Positions 55,674 through 64,000 of a DNA stretch of 64,000 nucleotides are shown one piece after another (position 1 is the first letter of the stretch; every line of letters begins with the position of its first letter). The stretch is from contig CM058239.1 of the NCBI GenBank assembly GCA_030180135.1, forward strand, positions 71,679,823 through 71,743,822, in the 5' to 3' direction. The translations under genes were made by a program, and so were the position numbers. The notes under the pieces are model-generated. The model was not told the DNA's origin and made no database searches. It saw only the letters and a list, made by a program, of their open reading frames with translations. Origin of the DNA: Orychophragmus violaceus. Its lineage: Eukaryota; Streptophyta; Magnoliopsida; Brassicales; Brassicaceae.

Positions 55674-56564
55674 CTACAAGGTATAACTTGAAGTAATAAC
55701 ATGAATACCTGAGGAAGTAGTCTCATACATCAACTTTAACTCCTCATAATCTTCCATGAATTTAATGCAATCTCTTTTCCAATGCCCAGTCTCTTTACAG
55801 TAGCAGCACTTACCAACGCAAGAGGTATCTGACTCGGGCTCAGAAGACACACGCTTGCCATGATTCAAAATCAGGACAACTTTGTCTTCACCCTTGTCAG
55901 CATTAGGTTTAGTAAACCTACCCTTCTCATTCATGAGATTGTACAGGGTACTCTTCACGTTTGGCTCAACTGTCTTGAGCATATCATGCAGTTCAGTCAA
56001 CGTCTTCGTTAAGCCTTTCTTGATATAGTTCCTTACGAACTTATCATAGCTTGACGGCAGTGACTGCAGAATGATCTCAGTTGCCAATTCCTGGCTAACT
56101 GGATAATCCAGTTTCCTCAGGTTATCAATGTAACCCATCATTTTACTGACATGAGGACTTACTGGATGATCATTTGGTAGCTTGCAGCTAGTGAGAGATT
56201 TAACCAACTGGTATCTCTCCACTCTTACCTGCTCCTGAAATTTCAATTTCAGGCTGCTGATCATCTCTATTGGCGACTCCATCTTCTCATATTGCTTCCG
56301 CAAATCTGAGTCCATGGTAGCCAATATCAGACCACGCACATCTACCGCATCATTATAATGCTTATTCCAAGCATTATATACTGCATGAGAGGCATTGGAC
56401 CCGATCCTCACGGGGAGAGCTCTTTCAAGGACATAGTCCTTTCTCTCCTGCCTGAGGACTAGCCTCAGGTTCCGCGACCAAGTCAAGAAATTTGATCCGT
56501 TCAGTTTGTCCATCTCAAGGACAGACCGGATCGAGAAAGTGTTTTGATTGTTTGTGCTCGTCAT
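55674..56564 (-). CDS. gag: F Gag, 296 aa
   Basis: Ty1/copia Gag, the same length as A1 Gag and differing from it at only a small number of residues, mainly in the linker before the zinc knuckle. The capsid-like domain covers residues 1-200 (LNGSNFLTWSRNLRLVLR, LQSLPSSYDKFVRNYIKK). The CCHC knuckle CYCKETGHWKRDC is near residue 253. It ends at a TAG followed by GTATTGGATACTG, identical in position to A1. The open gag beside a ruined pol, in two elements with different LTRs, argues that Gag was kept while pol decayed. Confidence 0.9.
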   Translation of the reverse strand: MTSTNNQNTFSIRSVLEMDKLNGSNFLTWSRNLRLVLRQERKDYVLERALPVRIGSNASHAVYNAWNKHYNDAVDVRGLILATMDSDLRKQYEKMESPIEMISSLKLKFQEQVRVERYQLVKSLTSCKLPNDHPVSPHVSKMMGYIDNLRKLDYPVSQELATEIILQSLPSSYDKFVRNYIKKGLTKTLTELHDMLKTVEPNVKSTLYNLMNEKGRFTKPNADKGEDKVVLILNHGKRVSSEPESDTSCVGKCCYCKETGHWKRDCIKFMEDYEELKLMYETTSSGIHVITSSYTL

Positions 56565-58314
56565 AGCTGAAATTTAGAGATAATTAGAGTTTTAGTTATT
56601 TAGTTCATAAAAGAGCAATCTTAACAACTTATAAGAAAACTCGCATTGCATTCAAAATTTCTTTGTTTAACCTCATAAGAATACAATGATTCCGAGACCC
56701 ATGTTTAGCTAAATCCAAAGTGGGCCACTGGCCGTCACCCAGAATTAGCTTTACTTGGTAAGCATACACACAGCTAGTTATAACCAATAACTCTCGGTTG
56801 TGAATTGGACCCGAGGCCCAGATTCACCAGATGTCTCAAGGCCCGGGACTCCCGATGGCCCAGTCAAGGAAACCAATCTCTTACAGCCAAATAATCACTA
56901 AAATCTGGGACTCCCAATGAAATTAGTGACTATATACTACTTTACTTACGCGAAAACAGACACCTCACACTGTAAGCCATATCTGTAATCAAATAAGCGT
57001 TAAGTAGCTGACAAGACTGGAAAGACATCCAAGCTTGATATTGTTTTTGAGGATTTTTAAGTTTTATTTCCAAAAATAGAAGATTACTATTTTGGGAAAC
57101 TTTCTTATTTTAGAAACTTTCTAAATTTAGTAACTTACTAAAAATAGAAATTTCTAATTTTAATATTTTATAAATATTTTCGGGTTGGGTCACAAATTAT
57201 AGGCCCAATTCTTGGCCCAAGACCATAGAATTCCAGTTGGCCCAATAATTTGACATAACCGATTCGGTTTATTAATTCTGGTCCAAGACCAAATTAACTA
57301 TCAAAACCATCGGTTATCTACTAAACCAGACCAGCTCTAAATTATTTGGTCCAACCAAATCAAACTTAGACCAGCCTTCGGTTTAGGTTAAAATTCAATT
57401 TTATGAATTTAAATCCGGTTTAACCAGAAATTAAATAATACCAAGTATTAAATTATTTCCAGCAAACCGCGATTTGGGTTAACCGCTTGAACCACCAATA
57501 AATTGGATCGGTTCAGTTAAATCCAAAACCGGGAAGAAACACCTAGTGTTTTAGCCAATTTGATTTAACTTGCGGTTTAAGGCTTTAAACACACAATTAA
57601 CCGCCAATCAAATGGACCGGTTAAATCGGTGTGGTTTTGGGCAACGAACCGCGAAGCTCGGTTTAACCGATTGACTATTCGCGGGACGTAAAATTTTAAT
57701 GGGCCAAACAATCGGATCCAAGATCCAACTCGGCCCATTAACGCAATGTGTGGGCCCATGATCCACCCGAGGCCCATGATCCAACATGCTCGGCCCTCGG
57801 CATCATACGGCCCAATGCTTTTGCATTATGATTATCAAACCAAGTTATGATTATCAAACCAAGTTATGATTATAAAACAAGATCATTCGATTATCAACAC
57901 AGAAACATTCGGCATCACACGCAATAAAAACGATCGTAACACGTTTTTGATTATCAACACACTCGGGGCACGCGACGCTTTTGAACCGGTTAGGGTTTGA
58001 TCAAACGCATTAACCGGTTTAATAATATAATGGCGCCGCCGATTTCATTCGATTAATAAAGGCCATCGGCACACGCACGCAATCATTGCATCTTATTCAT
58101 TATTAATAAGATCAACATCGCACATGGTGAGCTGAATTACCACGTGATCAAAGTCGATCAATCGGCCAAGGACAAAAAAACATTCACGCAGCCGATTATT
58201 ATTATTAACAAGATCATATGCGTTTAGGGTTTACAAGATTTTAATCAATTTTAAATTAGATTCATTAAACCATTAAACAACCATTATGATCCAAATTACA
58301 AGAAACTAATGACC
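56565..58314 (-). other. F leader with paired GGGACTCCC boxes
   Basis: Non-coding. Boxes at 56845-56853 and 56907-56915 are 62 nt apart, as in A1 and A2. Rich in AACCGGTT-type motifs at 57240-57700 and in repeated TTATGATTATCAAACCAAG units near 57820-57880. No gene (the 66-codon ORF at 57577-57777 is not supported). Confidence 0.7.
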
Positions 58315-58329
58315 TGGCTCTGATACCAC
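58315..58329 (-). promoter_or_regulatory. F primer binding site
   Basis: TGGCTCTGATACCAC, the reverse complement of the initiator-Met tRNA match, abuts the 5' LTR. Confidence 0.93.
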
Positions 58330-58998
58330 TGAAGGATTATGGTGTTATTCAAGGTTCAATTCCCAAATTGCAACCTAGCACATAATCTTAAACAGATCTA
58401 GGTTCTTGTAACTGAATCATAAACACAAACCTGGACATTACCTTTGCAGCGGAATTTGGGGTAATGACGAGATCAGATTAGAACTGATGAGAATCGGCTC
58501 CTCCTCGAGTATCCACACTCTTACAAGCACAGGACGGCTGCTAGACCAAAGAGTTGGAAGAATCAGAGAGAGGTTTTTTTTTGAGAGAGAGAAATCACGC
58601 CAAAGAAGAAAAATCGCAGGAGTATTAATTCCTTTAGGGCTTTCTGATTCTCTTATATCTCATTAATGGGCCCAAGTCATTAGACTAATGGCTCATTAAT
58701 CTTTTGGGCCCAAAACACAAATCAGACAAAAAGCCTGTATTTTGTCTGGCCCAAAACTCTGATCCAATACAGTAAATGCCATTGCATCTTACCGTATTAT
58801 TTCCATTTAACTTTCCCGTTAGCTATGGTGTGTGACCCTTCGGGATCATACAATACTGGTAATAAGTCCTAAACTTATAGATCATGAGCGGACTCTAGCA
58901 AGCCATCATGATCACCCAGTATTTATGACTTATGTCTGATCTCGACACTTATCATACTTTCTAGAGATAGTACGGTAGATTTCAGGACATTCCCAACA
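58330..58998 (-). repeat. F 5' LTR
   Basis: 669 bp, near-identical to 51668-52327 apart from the patch near the U3 end. Followed by TSD CCAAC at 58999-59003. Confidence 0.92.
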
Positions 58999-59984
58999 CC
59001 AACGAGATGGCTCCCCACTACGGCTTCTAGTCTATCTAGCATCTACAATTTCCCTCCCAAAAACCCCAAAATAACAACCAACAAACAAACGGTCGATCAC
59101 ATGCTACCATGATGGGATAAACCCACAACACACAAGCACTTTCCAAAAGAAAGAGAAGCGATTAAGGGAAATCGGAAGCACTGCGGCACATGCTCTCGAT
59201 TGAAACTCGATTTATCTATCGCGCAATACAAAAACACGCACACACACGGGCCCTTCACGATCTCGGTAACTTCCACGGGTTTACACTGTCACCGACATGG
59301 TAACTAACCCTCGACTCCTAGATGTAAACACGAAGTCTCAGGACCTAGGACACTGTTCTCAGTCCATCGATACGCAGTGACACGGGCTACCCCACGACAA
59401 CCTAATTTTCCATGCTACACACCTACCGGCGTCACTCAGTAGGTTAACGCCATAACCGGAATCACCACCCGAAGGCCCACGATCCGATTAGGCAGCCACC
59501 CGAGGATCCAATCGGGTCGAAAGTACCGAAACGTATTCAAAACCTAGACTTGCGGGATCTAACGCACCTTAGAGTCATAGTGCAGAAATTTAAACATGCA
59601 GACTCGCTTGGACTCTAGCAACGATCACACAATCAATTATCAACAACAGCAAATTCAACATAATATCCATGCAAGTCTAACACACACACACCACCCTTCA
59701 CCCTGATTCGGTGCCGTACCGAGTCAGTAGCGACGAACTTAACCGGCCCCAAGACCGGATTAAGTATCCCCCAGGATCGCTCGGCCCAACACCGAGACGA
59801 TCTAACATGCCTACACAGAAATCTTAATAGCGACAACACAATCATACGAACAACCACACAACAACACAATAACCACACAAGCAAGCCTATTAGGGTTTCT
59901 AACATCTTTTAATCCGTTCTTATCTGCTACATTGGATTAGCGGATTGCTAACCCGTAGACAACTCATATCTCATTAACGTCCGC
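58999..59984 (-). repeat. G 5' LTR, part 2
   Basis: Resumes G LTR sequence after F and matches about 45298-46310. Ends inside the GGATTAGC tandem repeat at CGTCCGC, the H target site. The minus-strand ORF at 59633-59905 has a counterpart at 46006-46236 and is LTR sequence. Confidence 0.9.
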
Positions 59985-61148
59985 TGATAGGTTCTAAGTT
60001 TTAATCCCTATACTAACTGCAAGTGCACAGTGATGTAGTTGTAGTACTTAGGGTATCGAATCCACAGGGACTCCGGTCAACGATAGATAAGAACAGAAAA
60101 GATTAAACTAGGAGAAAGCAAAGGTGATTAAACTAAAAGCAGAGCAGAAAAGTAAATCAGTAGCAGGCGAGTTTGTGAGCAAGGAAGCGAAGCGTTAAGT
60201 CTAGGGAGTTCTCAGGAAATCAGGAACTCAAGCAATCAATCAGTCGAAATCCAATCAGAAACTGTTCTAGAACTCAAACACAGATATAGAATTAACCAAA
60301 TTCCTTTGCGAGAATTCTCTAAGTCTAAATGCAGCAAACCAAACTTTCGTTTGCGAGAACTAACAGATTAAACCAGCTTTAATTCCAAGTTTGATATGTT
60401 CACAATCTAATTAAACCAAACTTTCGTTTGCGAGAAGTTAAATTGCTTATCTAGGTTCTTTCTAGCTAAATTAACCAACTTCCGCTGCATTAATCAGCCT
60501 AACATCATAATCTAAGTGGCCAGTTCAGATTAAGCATTAAGAACAACCTAAACAAAGAACTAGCAGATATGAATCCCTACTGATTAATTAAACTATAACT
60601 CCATGAAATCCCTAATGAGAATCCCTAAACTTAACAGGTAATCTACTCAGACATAATCATCGAAACAGAAAATATCTTGAATAGAAAACCAAATATCATA
60701 AAACAAAGTAAAGATCTGGGGTTCAAAATCCTCTCTCTTTCGAGAGCAGGATCAGCCCCTAACTCTCTCTGAAATAAAATAAGACTTAATGAAAGCGTAG
60801 CCTAAACAATGGCTTAAAAACCCTTATATAATAGCTAAAACACGTTTTGGGCTTCTGTGTAAATATCTGGGCTTTTCTGCAAAATCAGCATTCTTCATTA
60901 AATCGGCGAGTCTGGCCCATTCGCATATGCAACGATCGATGCAGGTGTGCAACGATCGACGCAGTCTCCAAAACTGGAGAGTGAACTCTGTCTCTCGGAC
61001 CAAATCTCCAAAATACACCAAACAGCTCCAAAATCTCCACTTCTGCTCCAAATGTGTCTAGACCTGAAAACATACTAAAAAGAACACAAAAGACACTAAA
61101 AACACATCTATATCATGGCATAAAATGGGTAAAAACCATGATATATCA
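59985..61148 (-). mobile_element. Element H: solo LTR (gypsy-like) in the G LTR
   Basis: 1164 bp bounded by TGATA...TATCA and a perfect TSD, TCCGC (59980-59984 and 61149-61153). There is no PBS, polypurine tract or coding domain. The AAGTGCACAG...ATCCACAGGGACT block near 60020-60070 is common in plant gypsy LTRs. It contains a palindrome pair, GCAACGATCGATGC (60929) and GCAACGATCGACGC (60949). Confidence 0.82.
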
Positions 61149-63282
61149 TCCGCTACCTTGGATTAGCGGATTGCTAATCCGTATACGGCTCACAACTCAT
61201 TAATGTACGCTACCTAAGATTAGCGGATTGCTAATCCGTAGACGGCTCATCAATCACATCACTTCCTTTTACTTAACCTTTCCTAAGTATCTTTTAATAC
61301 TCCTCGATTCGTCGGTTTAGAGTTAGTAGCTTACTAAACTCCCCGACGTCTCATGATTCGTTTAATTGATTCATTAATTAACCCACAACCCATTGTTCTA
61401 ATCTCGGCATCCGTTTCATACTCTATACGTTTGTTTAGGTTTACTTCCGTATTTTAAGTCGTCTTAATTCCCGTACGTAGATTCATTCAATATCGTTCCC
61501 TTAATACATATAGATGCATATATGGCCCTATCATGCAACGTCTACATGTATGCATCCATCAAGATCTCTAACAACCTAATGGCACACAACGGTTTAATCC
61601 TTTTTTAACCCTAAGATCCTAGCATACTTCTCCAAACCCTAACCGGTTTACAGTGAATCAGTCATTATCAATTAACAATCAATCATTCAATACGGGTATG
61701 CAACTCTAAATCTACGGTTTCTCAGTTCCCGGTCTACATGCTTCTATCTACTTTCAGGTTTTAAGCCGACTTATAGTGAATAGGTCGAAATGACGGCGCG
61801 GATGCAGATATGAATTCTCGAGACCCCGAACTAGAATCCGAACTTCCCGAATATACGAACACGAACCCCAAACACTTTTAGAACCAGCTGAATCAGAACC
61901 GGCCGGAGTCAACTCCTTGACCGGCATTGACCACGGCGTTGACCGGTTGACCGTTGACTTTTACCGTTAACCACTCTTGACCAGTTGACCACTGAACCAA
62001 TGCAATTGAACCAAACCAACTAAAATCACCAAACCAATCTCCAATTGAACCGGTTAAGTTAAACCGGTCCTGGTCAACCGTTGACAGGGTTGACCAAAGC
62101 TTTGACCATGGCTTAACCATCCCTAAACAACCTCCAAGATCTGAACCAACCCACCCATACACATCCTTGAAGAACATGCTTGAAGACGGCGGCGAAAGGA
62201 AGATTCCGGCGACTTCCTCCGGAGTTAACTGTGGCGGCTCCGGCGTTGACCGGCGACAGAGAGGCTTTTCCGGCGGCTGCTGCTGAGCTCAAGAAGTTGA
62301 TAACACTTCTAGGATCACAGGGAAGCTTCTAGGGAGAGAGAGATAGCTAGAAGCTGGTGAGAGCTGAGGAAGAACTCGGTGGTGACTCGCCGGCGATGGT
62401 TTTCCGGCGAGTTCTCCGTCAAACCGGCGGAGGCGACGGCAAGAGATGACCGGCGGTTGTAGAGGAGAACAAGGTGAATCTGATGGACAAGTGGTTTGTG
62501 GATTAGGGTTATAGTTTGAGAGATATGAGCTTTCTTGTGAAGCAAGGTTTGAAGAACACTCAAGAACACTTTGAATGTTCTTGAGTTTCTTTGAAGATTC
62601 AAAGAGAATTATGGGTTTCTGATGAATGTAGAGAGAGAGAGGAGAGAGATCTCGTGAGAGATAGAAGTAGAGAGAGGTTTTTGTATGCAAAAATGAGTTG
62701 ATTTGATAGCTTATTCTTGCATGCATCCATGTTCATTGCACTATTCTCATGCATTGCATGCAATTAAGAGATGTGGCGCCATCTGGTGAAGGACACATGT
62801 CCTCAGAGGTGTCTTTGTGACATTAATCCAGCAATTAGCTCCTTAAACCATTCCTTAATTCCCATTCTCATTCATTACTCGGTTTTCTTGATTTCACGTT
62901 TATTATTTTAGAAACCCCTTCATTCTCCTCATAAATCTTCAAACTTCCAAAAACTGATTCTCCTTAACTTTAGATGAATTTAGCAACTAGAATCACCTCA
63001 TTTGAAGTTCCGTAGCTCCGGTTATGAATTTCCGAAGTTTTCTCGGTTTAGTCGGTTTCTATTCCCGAAAGTCCGAAAAACCCATTTCTTCTCCGTTTCT
63101 TCAACTCTGATCTTGTCAATGTGCTTTATGTTGTAAAACAAGAACATTTGGCCCATCCCGGCTCTGTCTCAACTTTTGGCAAATTTACCAATTTGCCCCC
63201 TGGACTTTGGTAAAATTACAATTTTGCCCCAGTTGACTTTTCTTTTAACCGTTGACCATATTTTTGGAAACATGGTATTACA
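61149..63282 (-). repeat. G 5' LTR, part 3
   Basis: Matches about 46306-48353. Ends GGTATTACA at 63282. It carries the same hairpin as the other LTR at about 62552-62582. ORFs at 61893-62177 and 62289-62726 are LTR sequence. Confidence 0.9.
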
Positions 63283-64000
63283 GAAAACCTAGGGTACAGT
63301 CCACATTTATGCACCTAACCTTATATCAAAGAATGGCCATTACTCAAAGAGAAGGACAGACTTACCTTATTCAGCATCTTTGTCAACCCATCCAAGCCTT
63401 AAAATGCAGGACTTAGCATTACAAGAGAAGCATAAAGATTATTTGCAAACATTAGAGTCCAACGGCTATAATCCCCTTCCATATTCTCTTCTAGTCATCT
63501 AAGGTATGCATTTGAATTTATATTATAATATTTGAGTAATCTCTTGTGATCTCTTTTGCTTGTTTTGATTTAGTACTTTTGTTTCCTTAGTTTCTTTTTT
63601 TTTGTACTTTTCGAGTTGTACTTTGTTTCCAAGAACCCTAGAAGGGCAAACCTGCTTGGACTGTTTCTATAAATTCCATGGTCAAGTGTGTATCATTTTT
63701 GGACCCTATCAATAAAGAACAACTGAGTTTTCTTCAAAGCAAGAAGCAATATGTCTTTCTAGTGTTTGTGTGATTCAAGCCTTAGAAAGATTTTTGTCTT
63801 ATCAAAGCTCTTGTCCATAGAGTTTTGTGGTGACCTCTATCCAACTTCACCTCCATACCATCTCTTGTCCATTGCAAAGAGAGTTACAGAACCAGTTTCA
63901 AAGGATCCATCTTCCATCCACTTCAATCCATCTTCTGAAATGGCTAAAAGAGTTACACAACCAACAGTTTGTTCCCATCCAAGCCTTTATGAGATCTGCC
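63283..64000 (+). repeat. Element K: partial gypsy-type LTR at the window edge
   Basis: Unlike G, but built like the B and E LTRs: a TATA-like CTATAAAT at 63667-63674, CAATAAAGAAC at about 63709, and the GAGAGTTACACAACCAAC-type ending motif near 63950 (compare 27180 in B and 40614 in E). G was inserted in or beside this element. The right end lies outside the window. An earlier part (63283-63500) may be decayed interior. Confidence 0.6.

Larger units (their letters stand above)
51668..58998 (-). mobile_element. Element F: gag-only non-autonomous copia element
   Basis: LTRs TGAAGGATTATGG...CCCAACA at 51668-52327 and 58330-58998; perfect TSD CCAAC (51663-51667 and 58999-59003); PBS at 58315-58329. 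The interior matches A1 (gag about 95 percent identical by eye, pol decayed the same way), while the LTRs are a different family. This LTR/interior mismatch with A1 points to past recombination between element families. Confidence 0.93.
44793..63282 (-). mobile_element. Element G: giant-LTR gag-only retrotransposon, invaded by F and H
   Basis: LTR ends on the plus strand are TGTAACGCCC...GGTATTACA. The left LTR is 44793 to about 48353 (3.56 kb). The right LTR is 51211-63282, which shrinks to about 3.57 kb once F and H and their duplications are removed. The PBS, in reverse, is at 51193-51204, so the element is on the minus strand; a reverse polypurine tract (TTCTTCCCCACTT) lies at about 48356-48368. 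The interior of about 2.86 kb holds only a gag-like frame. Flanks GACAA and GAAAA may be a diverged TSD. G fits the LARD/TR-GAG type with LTRs longer than the interior. Confidence 0.88.

Noticed and set aside
1..64000. Integrated pararetrovirus (caulimovirid)
   Set aside because: All RT/integrase pieces are in copia order with LTRs and TSDs, and the gypsy-type units have only gag. No movement protein or viral coat motif was seen.
1..64000. tRNA or rRNA genes
   Set aside because: No cloverleaf or rRNA signature was recognised; the tRNA-like matches are retrotransposon primer binding sites.

Overview
This window looks like transposon-dense nuclear DNA from a flowering plant, probably a Brassicaceae species and probably pericentromeric. 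The reasons are Ty1/copia and Ty3/gypsy elements primed by initiator-Met tRNA, spliced host-gene structure, an Arabidopsis-type small F-box gene and an IDM2/IDM3-like alpha-crystallin gene. The family assignment is inference. About 85 percent of the window is nested LTR retrotransposons; only about 31.5-39.4 kb is host-like.

Left block (1-31461). A decayed minus-strand copia element (D) is split by a gypsy-type gag-only element (B, 510-27246). B's 5' LTR was itself hit twice: by copia element A2 (1304-16089, TSD ATTAT) and by copia element C (16398-23445, TSD CTATC). A2 contains a further copia element, A1 (2194-9367, TSD GTTCC). B's 3' LTR supplies the empty-site sequence for both the A2 and C insertions. 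A1 and the left LTR of A2 are inverted repeats, and the 253 bp between them has been flipped.

Host-like block (31462-39718). It holds a non-autonomous Mutator-like element with roughly 0.4-kb inverted repeats and 9-10 bp TSDs (31516-33089), a three-exon alpha-crystallin/HSP20-like gene (minus strand, 33375-34951), a frameshifted F-box gene (minus strand, 35547-36223), an E2F-like palindrome, a minisatellite and old LTR-like debris.

Right block (39719-64000). A gypsy-type gag-only element (E, 39719-44759) is followed by a large element (G, 44793-63282) whose 3.56-kb LTRs are longer than its 2.86-kb interior. G encodes a gag-like protein with unusual zinc-knuckle-like repeats. G's right LTR was invaded by copia element F (51668-58998, TSD CCAAC) and by a solo LTR (H, 59985-61148, TSD TCCGC). 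G itself sits in or beside another LTR (K, 63283-64000).

How the parts relate: A1, C and F keep an open gag of about 300 codons while pol is decayed, and A2 keeps nearly complete gag-pol. This resembles a partnership of gag-only elements with an autonomous helper. Four conserved non-coding parts stand out: a 17-nt hairpin in the 3' tail of all four copia elements, a hairpin in the A-type LTRs, paired GGGAGTCCC boxes 61-62 nt apart in three leaders, and many 14-bp palindromes (GTGTCGATCGACAC type) arranged in pairs about 21 bp apart in several unrelated elements. The palindrome pairs are the least explained structure here.
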